From Eukaryota sp. TZLM1-RC (taxonomy: Eukaryota; Metamonada: BaSk clade), in the NCBI GenBank assembly GCA_040285825.1, contig JAUPSS010000011.1, forward strand, positions 1 to 64,000: a stretch of DNA of 64,000 bases. The letters run 5' to 3'. Shown piece by piece: positions 42,840 to 53,500 of this stretch. Under the pieces are notes generated by a model, which was given only the letters and a program-made list of their open reading frames with translations, did no database searches and was not told the origin of the DNA. The translations under genes were made by a program, and so were the position numbers. The first letter of the stretch is position 1. Each line of letters starts with the position of its first letter.

Positions 42840-45800
42840 TCATCCAACCAAACTTTCCATTGATTCCCCACTCAGGCTCTCAATTAACTTTAACAATGTG
42901 TGAACGGGAGAATCCATCAAGTCTGATTGTTCTGCTAGCTCTGTAAGGAATGGTAATGAGGACGGGAGCAAAACCAAAGCTTCTTCCTTCAATCTTTCAT
43001 ATACTTCTATTAATGCTAAAACTGCTAAGTTCTGGAAATCTTCATTATCAGAACGTAACAAACTCAGAACCTTGTTGTTAACAACATGCCAAAGGTGCTC
43101 CGAACGAGTTAAATTGACAAACAACCCAATTACGGGAATAACTTTCTCAACTACAAAATCAATTTCAAAAGAAGGTTTAGAGCACAACAAAAGAGACTGG
43201 CATAGAGCTGGAGCTAGCGTGGAAAAAATTTCATCATTTATGGGTTTAGCTGCTGTGCTGAACCAGTGAGACAGAATTGAAAACAAATCTTGTGCCATTA
43301 TTGTTAGATAGCTTCCAAATTCATTCACAATGCTATTTCCACTCAGGAATCCTATAGTAGCGACAAAATGTCTACTCAATACGCTCATCAAAGGATCAGC
43401 AATCTGTCCCAAAGTAGATACAACCACTTTAGAAAATGAAAGTAGAGCCATCCACCGGTGAAGATCAACTACCGAATCAGCCGTGGAAGTTATACCATAG
43501 CCTTGAATGGGAAATGAAGGAGAGAGGACAGCGGCTGGTTCACAAAGCCAGGAAACGAAGGCAGTAAACAGTGGGTGCAGATCATTTTCCGAAAGGCGAA
43601 GTACATAGTTCAAAAAAGCCTGGCTGACGTGAGGTAAGGTCATAATTATGTCTGGATTTGATTGAATTCTAAAGAAGTCAAAACACTCATAAATGGCAGA
43701 AACGTACAGATCTTTGAGTGAAGTTACGTCGTCATCAGACAAAACATTTGAAATTTTAGAAAGTAATTCAGCACAAAAAGAAATAGAATTTAATCGTTGA
43801 GGCATTTCTTTTATAATTGTGATTATTGTTGCAGGATTTGGATATAATGCTAATCTATTACAAATCGCAGTCATTAAATCATTACAATGTTGGTCTTTTT
43901 GGTTAGAATTAATTGAGGAGATAGTCGTAATAATTACTGATATTTGAGAAGAATTAATTAATCTGGGAACAGCTTCGACGATATTATTGAATAGAACTAA
44001 AATAGGCAGAATATTGGAATCAATTACAACTAAATAATTGGAAATAAATAAAAATACATTTTTTAAATTTTTCAATGAGCCTGTTTTCAAAGCAGATATA
44101 ATAGAACCAATAGTCTCAGCAAGAGTTGGGAATAATTCGAATGATAATAATGAAATTTCCAAGTTGCAAATAAACGAGAGCATTTTGTCGTAAAAAGACG
44201 TGTTAATGGTTGGTAGCGACAATGCAAGTCCAGACACAAATAGAAGGGAGGCTTGGTTGAAGTTTATAAAATTCTTTTCATATATTCTCGACTCCAAAAA
44301 GCCAAATAAGCAGTCCAACAGTTCAGCAAATAAAGAATCATTCAAGTTAGCTGATCCTCTGATATTTTGCACGTACTGTGTAGAAATTGCCAGAATTAGT
44401 AACTTATTAGCCTCTGTTCCATCCTTTAAAACAGAGAGAACTGTGGCCACAAACTCACTGACAGAAATTGAACTTGAAATAATTGAGATCATTTCCCTAC
44501 AATGTGAAACTGCAAAGCTAAACTTCTTTTTGGCAGAACATCTACAAACGACACGTAAAGCATCAACAAATACAGAAGCACAATTGGTGTTAATGACAAT
44601 AGAGGAAAGAATTTCAACAAGTTTTGACGTTAGGACCCTCAAAACAATTCTGGAATTTTCTTTAGATATATCATAAAAGCTCAAATCTGTGTCTGGTCTT
44701 ACAAATTCAAGAGATTTGTGGAGAAAGTCAAGCTTGGTTGTGTTGGTGGCGTTGTCCAAGAAATCTAAAACAATAATAAATTCTTTCTCGGTGGAAATGG
44801 AAAAATAGTAAAAGAATGCATACACTAAGGGTAATGTGGAGCCAAATGAATCAACTAAATCAGAAAACAAAGACAGAATGATTGGTTTGGGTAAAGTTTT
44901 GATCACATCAACAATCAATTTGATTGATTCATGGATGGTTACCTTTTTCGACTTGACTAGGACAGAAACTGCGGACTTGCAGACGTTTCTGATCGCGGTC
45001 AATGAAATTCCAGTCGAGTCAACGCTAGTCAAGGCAATCGACAGTCCTTCTAGGGCAGTTTCCGATCCAGAAAGGGAAAGTTGAGCTAAGCAATCCAGAG
45101 CATTGGATGACACTTTTGTGGAGTTGAACCCACAACACTTGATAATCGAAGCAACAGATTCTTTTGTTAAATTGTCGCTTTTGGCAAGGTTAGGAATGAC
45201 TGAAAGAATTGATCCCAATACAAAATCAGAATTTGATTGGGTTAGGGTTTGCAAATGCGAAATCAACTTGAATAGAGTGGTTAAGATAACGTTAAATTCA
45301 GAATTAATTACTAATGGTAAAGTTGAAGCAGTGGTAGAGATGATTTTAATGAAGTAGTTTAATTCTGCGAAATTTTCACAGTCTTCCTCAGTCAAAGCGT
45401 CAAGTGATCCCAACTTTTCAAGTAATAGTTCATTAAGAATAGAAATGGTTTGATCTTTTGCATTCGAAAAGACAAACTTAACCACATTAACAGTAATTTC
45501 TGTTGAAAAAGAATAGTTTGTCAGTAAAACTCTAATAAGTTTGTTCTGATAGTACCTCTTATTACTGGTAAAAGCATTGTAAAAAGCGCTGGTCAAAACC
45601 ACACTTAAAAGTTCTTCACTAACCCTTGTATTTGATAATAGACATATCGACGACTCTGAGACTATTGGACTTAAACCTTGAAGACAAAGTTTTGCCAAGA
45701 ACTTACTAGCAATTAAACCACCAAATTGAGCAGAAATAGAGGGAATAATACGTCTCCATTGGGCGAGTTGATTAAATAAAAAGTCTATGGAAGGATCTTC

Positions 45801-47330
45801 GGTGGTAATAAGTTGACGTATTTCCGAGCATTTTACTAATAAACTTGGTGAACTAATGTTATTGTTGATGTAAAGTAAACAAGGCAAGAAAAACGAAAAA
45901 TCAAGATCATCTCTGGTTATTATCAATTCACCAAAAATTTCTATAATACGCTGCAAAGTTAACACATAGATGGGAATTGTTTCCTGTTCCAAAACATTGA
46001 TTAATCTATAAATGAAGGACATTAAAACGGAAACTGGGTCAGAAGATGACGTGGTGAGGTCATAAATACACGTGTCGATTAGAGCAATGATTGACGACTG
46101 ATCTGATTGATTGAATTGGTGAGTCAACATCGTGAAGAAATCAAAGTTAGCTCCGGTTGATATGAACATTGTCAAAGATGAAACCAACTGGGAAACTGAA
46201 CCATCATCATTTGATTGATAAGTAGCATCGGCAACCATCTCATCATCAACAGTTTGATTGGACATTTGATTGACCTCTGGAACTGATTGGGTACTGTATA
46301 GCTGTGATAATTCAGGAATTTTATGAATTAATTCAATATCATTTTCCTTGATTGCCGGAATAATTAAATCTAAAACATCCTGAAAAATCTGAATTTTTTC
46401 TGCTCTTTTTAATATTCCGGGAATAATTAATTTAAATAAAGGCAACACATTAGTGCTTCCAATCTTATTAGTGAGACATTTCACCAAAACCTTACTCTCG
46501 ACAATTCTCTGAATATTACGGTTTCCGACTGTCATGACGTGACCTTTTTGAGTTAGGGTCAATAATAAAACGGCAACTGATTCAGCTGTGAAAACACTAC
46601 AATGTTTGAGAGTGGCGGTCATAATCTTGGTCCAATATTCTTGTTCTCCATCAGAATTGACCGGAATAAACGTGACTGAAAGGTTAAAAACCCCAATTGC
46701 GACTAATTGACACTCTGGCAAGTTCTTTGCCCTTATACAATTAAGTAGTAAAGGAGTAATCTTTGCTAACGCCGCGTCCTGTCCACGTGGCAACACGTAT
46801 GCTGACGTCATCAGAACAAGATTGAAAGCAGGTTTGCAGGGAAGGTTGGTCGGATCAATGAGAGAGCATATATGAGCAAAAAGGTTCAGATTGGAGGCAA
46901 CATGTTTGAAGAAGAAATCCCTGGTGAGAGCGTGTGCATTGGAGTTCTGAGGGAGAGAAAGAAAGGAGAACATTGTGTCCGATAAGTTAGTGACAGAGAT
47001 TAGGCGGGCAAAGAGTTTGGTCTCAAAGTATGGGAGGGCCATAGTGATGAGCGGCACAACGTGGTGGGGGAGAGTGGTGAGGCTGTACCGTTTGATGAGA
47101 AAGTCCAGAGTGACATGTGAGTTTGTAGTAAGGAAGTAGGGTGTGAGACAAGTTAGAAACTGATGGAGAGCCTCATTGATGATACTGATCTGATCATTGG
47201 TGAGGGTGTTGGGGTCTAGGTCCCTTGCAGTCTCGGAAAATAGAGTAGACTCAAACTTTATGAAGCGACTGTCTTGTGCTTTGAGCTCATTGAAGTGTTG
47301 TAGTGCCGTATCAAACTCAGCTTGGGACAT
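42840..47330 (-). CDS. utp10: UTP10/HEATR1 homologue, 1496 aa, single exon
   Basis: U3 snoRNP (tUTP) protein used in early 18S rRNA processing in the nucleolus. The N-terminal part follows the family (VTLDFLIKRYSLTTL, LPYFETKLFARLISV). The middle is repeated alpha-helices as in HEAT-repeat proteins. The C terminus matches the BP28CT region: QNLAVLALIEVYERLKEEAL, VLLPSSLPFLTELAEQ and a final HTLLKLIESLSGES-like stretch that mirrors IQQLE.VLGE. At 1496 residues it is shorter than human (about 2140) and yeast (about 1770). It is uninterrupted over 4.5 kb, which shows that long open frames survive in this assembly. Confidence 0.92.
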   Translation of the reverse strand: MSQAEFDTALQHFNELKAQDSRFIKFESTLFSETARDLDPNTLTNDQISIINEALHQFLTCLTPYFLTTNSHVTLDFLIKRYSLTTLPHHVVPLITMALPYFETKLFARLISVTNLSDTMFSFLSLPQNSNAHALTRDFFFKHVASNLNLFAHICSLIDPTNLPCKPAFNLVLMTSAYVLPRGQDAALAKITPLLLNCIRAKNLPECQLVAIGVFNLSVTFIPVNSDGEQEYWTKIMTATLKHCSVFTAESVAVLLLTLTQKGHVMTVGNRNIQRIVESKVLVKCLTNKIGSTNVLPLFKLIIPGILKRAEKIQIFQDVLDLIIPAIKENDIELIHKIPELSQLYSTQSVPEVNQMSNQTVDDEMVADATYQSNDDGSVSQLVSSLTMFISTGANFDFFTMLTHQFNQSDQSSIIALIDTCIYDLTTSSSDPVSVLMSFIYRLINVLEQETIPIYVLTLQRIIEIFGELIITRDDLDFSFFLPCLLYINNNISSPSLLVKCSEIRQLITTEDPSIDFLFNQLAQWRRIIPSISAQFGGLIASKFLAKLCLQGLSPIVSESSICLLSNTRVSEELLSVVLTSAFYNAFTSNKRYYQNKLIRVLLTNYSFSTEITVNVVKFVFSNAKDQTISILNELLLEKLGSLDALTEEDCENFAELNYFIKIISTTASTLPLVINSEFNVILTTLFKLISHLQTLTQSNSDFVLGSILSVIPNLAKSDNLTKESVASIIKCCGFNSTKVSSNALDCLAQLSLSGSETALEGLSIALTSVDSTGISLTAIRNVCKSAVSVLVKSKKVTIHESIKLIVDVIKTLPKPIILSLFSDLVDSFGSTLPLVYAFFYYFSISTEKEFIIVLDFLDNATNTTKLDFLHKSLEFVRPDTDLSFYDISKENSRIVLRVLTSKLVEILSSIVINTNCASVFVDALRVVCRCSAKKKFSFAVSHCREMISIISSSISVSEFVATVLSVLKDGTEANKLLILAISTQYVQNIRGSANLNDSLFAELLDCLFGFLESRIYEKNFINFNQASLLFVSGLALSLPTINTSFYDKMLSFICNLEISLLSFELFPTLAETIGSIISALKTGSLKNLKNVFLFISNYLVVIDSNILPILVLFNNIVEAVPRLINSSQISVIITTISSINSNQKDQHCNDLMTAICNRLALYPNPATIITIIKEMPQRLNSISFCAELLSKISNVLSDDDVTSLKDLYVSAIYECFDFFRIQSNPDIIMTLPHVSQAFLNYVLRLSENDLHPLFTAFVSWLCEPAAVLSPSFPIQGYGITSTADSVVDLHRWMALLSFSKVVVSTLGQIADPLMSVLSRHFVATIGFLSGNSIVNEFGSYLTIMAQDLFSILSHWFSTAAKPINDEIFSTLAPALCQSLLLCSKPSFEIDFVVEKVIPVIGLFVNLTRSEHLWHVVNNKVLSLLRSDNEDFQNLAVLALIEVYERLKEEALVLLPSSLPFLTELAEQSDLMDSPVHTLLKLIESLSGESMESLVG

Positions 47331-47399
47331 TGAAGGATGAAGCTGATTTTGACTAAGCTCCCCTAGAATCTATTGATTTATTTATTTCGAAACAATTAA

Positions 47400-47500
47400 C
47401 TTTCTGATGCTCTCCATTCACTTGGACCTCACTATAAGAGAGTTGCATCTAGTGGTTTTCTTTTGGCAGAGATGGATCATTTAGATGTTGATTTGTTAGT
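47400..47500 (+). mobile_element. LINE 3' tail (plus)
   Basis: CACTATAAGAGAGTTGCATC and TTTTGGCAGAGATGGATCATTTAGATGTTGATTTG match the 3' end of the LINE family of 31758-31975. It lies just upstream of the UTP10-like start codon. Confidence 0.6.
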
Positions 47501-48067
47501 TGTTTATAATATAATCAACAAGTTAAAGAAAAAACAAAGACAATTAAATTTAGAAATTAGAAAAATGACGTCAAGTGCTTTTAAAAACAAATATATAAAG
47601 ACACCAATTGTTGTAAAATTTAGACAAAATCTTCGATCATTGGTGATGTTTAGGACAATACCGTATTGATTTGTCTTTGAAATCATTAGCATTGAAAACC
47701 AGATACGAAAACCGGTGATACTTTGTGTATGAATTGAATTTTGTGCTTGAATAATGAACTTTCAGATTCATTATTTATTGCTGTCTGCTATATTCTTCCT
47801 ACTATGTAGTATTTGTTGCTAGATTGAGACAATTTTAACCAGATAAGGCATACAATTGATCAAACGTCAATTCAGTTGCATTGCTTCAATCAGAACTTGG
47901 TTCGAACACGATAGGTGTTCCCCTATATTAAAGAAAGATTGTTAGGTTCACAAAAACAGTTTGTGCTGAGACATTTAAATGAGGATGTGAGTGATTTTTT
48001 AGGAAAACTTCTAAAGTTTCGTGAAATCCTTAGCCACCATATTAAACTCTATCACAACCAATAATCA
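47501..48067. other. spacer upstream of SEM1
   Basis: No gene seen; a 68-codon frame starting at 47463 begins inside the LINE tail. It should include the SEM1 promoter. Confidence 0.4.
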
Positions 48068-48288
48068 ATGACTGATACACAACAATCTGCTGTCCTCTCA
48101 CTACTTGAAGACGATGACGAGTTTGAGGAGTTTGAAGAAGGTTCGTCTTACATCTTTCCCTGATCGCAGATTGGGAACCGCTTCCTTCCGAAGTTATTGA
48201 AGCTGAGGAGTTTGAAGAAGATTGGGACGAAGAAATACTAGAAGATGATGAGTTTCAACGTAATCTTCGGTCGATACTGAATCAATAG
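48068..48288 (+). CDS. sem1: SEM1/DSS1 homologue, 63 aa, two exons
   Basis: Small acidic subunit of the 26S proteasome lid, also of TREX-2 and BRCA2 complexes in other eukaryotes. Exon 1 48068-48140 and exon 2 48170-48288 flank a 29-nt intron (48141-48169, GTTCG...TCGCAG). The spliced product has the two Asp/Glu-Trp blocks typical of the family: LLEDDDEFEEFEEDW and EFEEDWDEEILEDDEF, followed by a short helix (RNLRSILNQ). Family members are about 70-90 residues. Too short and spliced to appear as a long open frame; found by reading the sequence. TAG stop. Confidence 0.92.
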
Positions 48289-48784
48289 GTTTTTTGTATA
48301 GCATTCTGTAGAAGATTAAACCATCTGCTTCACTCAGTAGTTTGTCTTTTTTACAACCTACACTACTACTTACACTTTTTCATTATTTGCCAGATTATAT
48401 TATGTCACAATCATAGATGGAGTGACAATAGCCCTGCTATACGAAACATGTGCTGCATTACTCAAATCATTGAACTCGACATGATGCAACAGTATAGAAA
48501 AACTTGTTTTTGAATGGAATCAGGCATCAGTTTCACAAGGATATTTTGAAGTAGAAGCACATATTGGTATCTTTATTGGAGCACAAGATCAAATAAGGAC
48601 AGTACAGCAGATGCATATATTTGCCACAAGCATTGTTTAGATAGCATCATATCCTGTAAGACCTAGGGTGCAATGGAGCTGTAATCACCATCTATGAGTT
48701 ACACTGTTCAACTTCGATATGAGACTGAACATTTGTCACTATCAAGTGTAAAGGTCTTCAAATTATATATATTGAACTTGTTCA
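48289..48784. other. spacer, nothing recognised
   Basis: AT-rich DNA between SEM1 and a LINE fragment. Confidence 0.4.
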
Positions 48785-49165
48785 CTTAACAAAATAAACT
48801 CATAACTAATGGGACGAAATTCATTGAAACAAGATTTCCTCTACAAAATCTTGATCTGCTTGATGTCTAGCTAAAGCTTCTCTAATTCGATTGAAACACC
48901 GAGGCAATCTATTAATTATAGCAAATTGAATCTGAGAGCGCCACAAAAAGATAGCATATCTTTTCATTGTTCTTTCTTCAACCAATTGTCGGAAATCATT
49001 CAAAAACTTCCTGCTTCTACTGATAGTCTTCCGTTTATGGAAAATGGGAAAGCAATGAAAACAAGTGGTCCATTTCTACCAGCATTAGCTTCTTCGATAT
49101 CTTTGTCATATTTTCTATGTTTTTCTTTGGCCTTGAATTCAAGAGCTTTCACTGCATAAAAGGTC
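48785..49165 (-). mobile_element. LINE 3' fragment (minus)
   Basis: Nearly collinear with 39770-40130: it carries the words TGGGACGAAATTCATTG, GATTTCCTCTACAAAATCTTGATCTGCTT and the segment for SINGRLSVE. It is 5'-truncated within the endonuclease region. Confidence 0.8.
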
Positions 49166-49298
49166 TTTAATATAAATTAAACCTACCCAACTAATAGCAT
49201 CACCTTTTATCCTATTTCCTCCTAGAATGTGTTCTTGTTGCCCTAAAGACATTCCCTAAAATCACTGGAAAATACAGTTCGATTATAATACATTTTAT

Positions 49299-50510
49299 TC
49301 AATAAGTTAAGTACACATTGCAGAAATCACCTTCTTTAATTACATTCACATCAAAAAGAACTCCACTTTCTAATATTTCCAGGAAAAAATCCCCCGTTTG
49401 AGATGTTACCTGATCAAACTTATTGTTTGATAATAAAACAGTTGTACCAGATTTTAAATTCACAATACCCTCTAATAACCCCAGGACCCCCTTCTCGGTC
49501 AAGAGATTTCTGGAGAAATTCAGGAAAGTCAATTGTGATTGAGTCGATTCTATCCCCTTTGCTAAAATAGTAACACACTCATCAGTCAATCGACAACCTG
49601 CCAAATCCAAATGGGTTAAAAACCGAGTTGATTTGAGCCACCTTGACAGCAAGTGAACAGTATCTAAAGCCAAATGATTCTTAGCAAGACTTAGTTTTGT
49701 AATTTTAGAATCTAAATTAAAAATTAAGGGAGTAATAATGAACTGACTAATTGGTAAATCCATAAACCCTAAATTTCCAAAGTCAAGGCTGGTCAAGGTT
49801 GAATTATGACCGAGTAGGTCAGAAATAGCGCAATAAAGAGCTGTATGTGGAAGTTTTGAGTAATTGGATGCAATATTAAGAGACTTGAGAACGCGATTAG
49901 ACCTTAAATTCAGAAAAAGATCAAACAAGTCCACATAATTCAATCTGGTATTCTCCAAATTTAAAAGACAAAGGTTTTCAATGGCTGAAATATTTGAAAT
50001 TAAAACATTCGCTGCATGTGATATATCGTTATTACCAATGTCCAAATGAGAAATAGCTGACCGAGAAAGTGATTGAAAGAGGGGCTTCCAATCAGAAATA
50101 GTGGTTGAACGTAGGGTAAGGTGTGTAAGGAGGGGAAGTTTGATTAAAATACTGGAAAAGGGTTTTGAGCTGGTTGCAGTGCAAAAAGAGAGGTCTAGAG
50201 ATGATAAAGTGGTGAACATGTGAAGAGTAAAAAACTCGAAAAGTGGTGGTATGGTCAGATCAGTAATGAGGCCATGGAGTTGACAACCAATGTTAGAGCA
50301 AAGAGAGAAACTAGAAATTGGTAGATCATGCTCATCTGCTTGTGACAAAGAAGTGAAGACTGATGGTAAAGGTTCGGTATCATAAGCTTCACATATAGAA
50401 ACATAATGTGAAGTCAATGTCGTCATTGGGATTGATGTTGAATGGAAGTTGATGAAAAAACCAAATTGGATGAGGTCTAGTGTACTATCTGTGGTTTTCA
50501 TTTGAATCAT
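49299..50510 (-). CDS. leucine-rich-repeat protein of the RNI type, about 400 aa
   Basis: One open frame. LRR units repeat about every 28 residues from residue 95 to 370: LSSLDLSFCTA, LTHLTLRSTTISD, ISHLDIGNNDIS, LCLLNLENTRL, LKSLNIASNYSK, LTSLDFGNLGF, ITKLSLAKNHLALD, LTHLDLAGCRLTD, LTFLNFSRNLLTE. This unit length resembles ribonuclease-inhibitor and RanGAP-type repeats. No signal peptide or membrane helix. The likely start is codon 4 (ATG 50501); the upstream ATG (50510) lies in DNA shared with the end of a Fanzor element. Function unknown. Confidence 0.8.
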   Translation of the reverse strand: MIQMKTTDSTLDLIQFGFFINFHSTSIPMTTLTSHYVSICEAYDTEPLPSVFTSLSQADEHDLPISSFSLCSNIGCQLHGLITDLTIPPLFEFFTLHMFTTLSSLDLSFCTATSSKPFSSILIKLPLLTHLTLRSTTISDWKPLFQSLSRSAISHLDIGNNDISHAANVLISNISAIENLCLLNLENTRLNYVDLFDLFLNLRSNRVLKSLNIASNYSKLPHTALYCAISDLLGHNSTLTSLDFGNLGFMDLPISQFIITPLIFNLDSKITKLSLAKNHLALDTVHLLSRWLKSTRFLTHLDLAGCRLTDECVTILAKGIESTQSQLTFLNFSRNLLTEKGVLGLLEGIVNLKSGTTVLLSNNKFDQVTSQTGDFFLEILESGVLFDVNVIKEGDFCNVYLTY

Positions 50511-50635
50511 TCAAACTTATTCCAAGAACTTTCATCCTTGGTGAGATCGTCCACAGACGTTCTAGAATCCTCGAATAATTGGCCACCAATCTCAGTGAGC
50601 CCATTTCTCCTCTAGAACAATACGTAGCTTTGAAG
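50506..50635 (-). ncRNA. candidate Fanzor guide-RNA/right-end region, family B copy 2
   Basis: Follows the Fanzor stop on the minus strand and matches 28159-28288 with three differences. It ends five bases from the ATG at 50501 of the LRR gene, so that gene's leader must lie inside the element. Confidence 0.45.
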
Positions 50636-52650
50636 CTAGTTTCTTTGTGGTCTCTGGAACGCTTCAGGTCTTGTTCCATAGTAGTGCTCACTAATTGCAA
50701 TTTCTAGCTGATTTAGTGATGTAGAAATGTCTCTAGACCATACTTGATTACATTCCGGATAACTGAAATAGGCGTTGTGAACTTTAACTTCACCATCAAC
50801 TTCTCTATAGATCTTTTCGTGTAGCATCTTGCAGCAGTTCACCTTTGCAGATGTCATATATTCATCTCCGATCTTCACCTTAGCAAATGAACATTGTAAC
50901 AACTTGAGAAATGCCTTACGTGGAGTTTTCACTTTTTAACGTGATGTACCACCACATCCATTGCCAAACCACACCTTTACTTCTCGACCGTTTGCAAATT
51001 TTTTCACTTTGTTGATAATTGAGCTGAATCTTTTCTGTTTTCTTATAAAGAAGTCAAATGTGTTTCTCCTCCATGCTTTTCGAGCACTCAGATATAATTG
51101 CTGCTTTAGCAATGATCGTCTTACGTTATTACCTTCATAGTCCTTATAGTCACCGATAGCTGATATTTCAAGCAGATAATGGTTCAATTTCTGCACGTCA
51201 TAAACATCTATTGATGAGTGGGTCAGTGAAGCGGAGTGATTGATTTTCGTTGCTTTGGTGCCAAGAAGATATTTCATACGGTCGGCCCTGAACGTGTTCC
51301 AATACTGGAACCACATAGATTTGAGTGGTCGGGGTATGGCCCAGAACACTATTTCCGTTTGGTCATCAGGTGCCTGCCACTCAGTAGCTTTTGGTTTCTG
51401 GCGAGGTCTTGGCCGTTCAACCTTAGCTTGCAGGGTATGTTTTCTATCCCGAGTGGTTTCATAGTAATCAAGTTCCCCTCTAGATCTCTTATTACTCAAG
51501 GCTTCTCTGGACAATCTCACTCGTGTTGCTTTGGGGTGCGGTTTGAAAGTTATACGGACACTATCACCATTAGAAGACATGATGTAGTCATTAGCTTTTG
51601 TTTTAAACAATAAATAAGGGTTTTTCAAAATTGTGATGTGTTTTTGGAGATAAAATGGTTGAGAACCCATGTGGAAAAGGGGACAAAAGCAGGCTTCAAA
51701 CTAGCGATGGGAGTGAGTCTATGTCGTTTAAAGCTATACGGAAAGGCTTGCTCCAGGTAGTTTTGGATTGTTAAGCCACAACGAAAGATATAGGTACTGT
51801 TCTCTTGATTCAGAGTCACTCTTCGAGAAGAAAGAAGAGTGTTGTACCTTTGAGGATCACCAACCAAGAAGTTAAACAGAGTAAGAGCCATGGTATGGTG
51901 AGTGTTGAACCAAGAAAGTAGAGGTTCACGAAAGTTCGTGCTGTTGTGAAGAACAGAAGCAGCCTAAGTGGCTGGTGCAGGGCAGTTATAACCTACCGCA
52001 TACGAGCGGAAGAAGTTAAGCTTCCACGACACGAGACCATCAGTCAGGAGCTGATGGTAGTTGTCTTGCAGCTGGCGGCACTTTGCATCCACCAGTTGTT
52101 GTAGAGGCCTACTAGTGGGTGGTGCATGATTATGACATGTTCTTGACAAGAACAAGACAGCAAACGGCCATGATGTAGAGATTCGCTCGAGCTTCTCATA
52201 CACATGGCCTTTGCTAGGTCTGTTAAATGGACGTCTGACTTTTGGCTTAAAGACCGCCACAAAGTCAAGATACTGGATCCAAAATTGATGCTGAGTCAGA
52301 AAATGACTGTCTTCAGGGAAGCGCACAGCAAAAACTCTGGCCAGCAAACTGCCGAGGTGAGCCATGGTGGTCACCTTGGTCAGCTGTCCATCAATGTAAT
52401 CACACACTGGCCGCTCAAAGAACTGATGAAGGGAGCAGGCACGTGTCCATGACTGCATAGTCCTTACTGAAAACGGAAGGTGCAGACAATCAAAAATGAT
52501 TGATTTCTCAGTTTGAGTTACTTTTAAAATTTGCTGTATTTTCAACTCCTTACATCCACAAAACAATGAAACATCCACAAACTGATAAATAGACACATTT
52601 ATAATAGATACTGGACATGCTTTAAGCATTTTCTTTCCTAAAAATAATAA
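50636..52650 (-). pseudogene. Fanzor family B, copy 2, frame-broken
   Basis: Largest family-B copy. The N-terminal part (frame 52734-51964) has HQFFERPVCDYIDGQLTKV and WKLNFFRSYAVGYN. Then comes a basic, disordered linker (51670-51350). RuvC-I at 51340-51311 reads PYPDHSNLCG where family C has IDPNHKDLCG, so the catalytic Asp position is Tyr. The C-terminal frames contain RKQKRFSSIINKVKKF, VWFGNG, GDEYMTSAKVNCC with the displaced glutamate, PECNQVW and SRDISTSLNQL (RuvC-III). Several shifts and one changed catalytic residue make it inactive. The full alignment with copy 1 supports the family call. Confidence 0.85.
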
Positions 52651-52771
52651 ACTATTGCGAAATTTGACGAAATTGTTGTTAGTCAAAGCAGTTGTTCGTT
52701 TAATCAAGGGTGTTTTTAGATTCAAAAAATTCATAAAGTTTCACAATTTAATTCCTTTATGCAGCACAAAC

Positions 52772-52930
52772 ATGTCACCAAGAGAAGTCACAACACCCAT
52801 TTCTTCCTTCCCATTTCTTTCCCTCTTTGACGAAGAACCTTTTGCTCCTCGTTCAACTATATCTCAGTTCGCCGGGGATCTTGGTGGAACTGTTGGCTTT
52901 TCTATTATAGCGATTATAGGCTTCGTTTAG
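52772..52930 (+). CDS. divergent small membrane-protein ORF beside Fanzor family B, copy 2
   Basis: ATG frame of 52 residues: MSPREVTTPISSFPF, SLFDEEPFAPRST, DLGGTVGFSIIAII and TAG. It corresponds to 26172-26470. A 27-nt GTTTCACAAT...TATGCAG interval upstream (52738-52764) looks like an intron. Homology to the other copy stops inside the hydrophobic segment, so this copy looks truncated at its 3' end. The start of the Fanzor and of this ORF are back to back. Confidence 0.5.
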   Translation: MSPREVTTPISSFPFLSLFDEEPFAPRSTISQFAGDLGGTVGFSIIAIIGFV

Positions 52931-53500
52931 TGCGCTCACACATTGAATCCCATAAAATAGACTTACAAAAGACAGTCTGTAGAGACACTACTGGCTATTC
53001 TTTCTATTCTATATTCTTGAGTCTAAACTCGAGCCTATTGCAGATCGTCCATCCCAAGCTGCTTCAACAACTTCTGCTGTGTCACCCCTTTCAGCTGCAC
53101 TTCTTGTCTTGAAACTAGACATCTGAATACTTATTATTACCTTGTCTCTCTACTTCGCCCTCTTCACCCTCTTTCTACTCATCTTTCCTCCATAGAAGAT
53201 GTTCCTCCTGTCTTCACTTGTATTACCATCAGTTATCAATATACACCCTTGCGCCTCTGGTATCGTTTGTTCACTCTCTACAAATCAACTCAATGGTTGA
53301 GTTGTACTATTGAGTTCTACCATTGAGTTGTACTATGAATTTGTATCAAAACACACCTCTGGCTTTTGACCAATTCATGCAATTTTGATAGACGTTGAGC
53401 ATACTTTTTAGATCTATCACTATATGATATCACGATCAAATGATAATTAAAGCAGCAACATCACAATACGCGTACAGGTACGCAATACATGGAAAAACAC
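52931..53500. other. spacer with no assigned feature
   Basis: A Ser/Leu-rich open stretch and three near-copies of TGAGTTGTACTA (53297-53336) are visible. It could be decayed mobile DNA; I cannot name it. Confidence 0.3.

Noticed and set aside
44200-45357. Plus-strand frames of 82-158 codons
   Set aside because: Antisense to the UTP10-like gene, whose C-terminal domain is clear.
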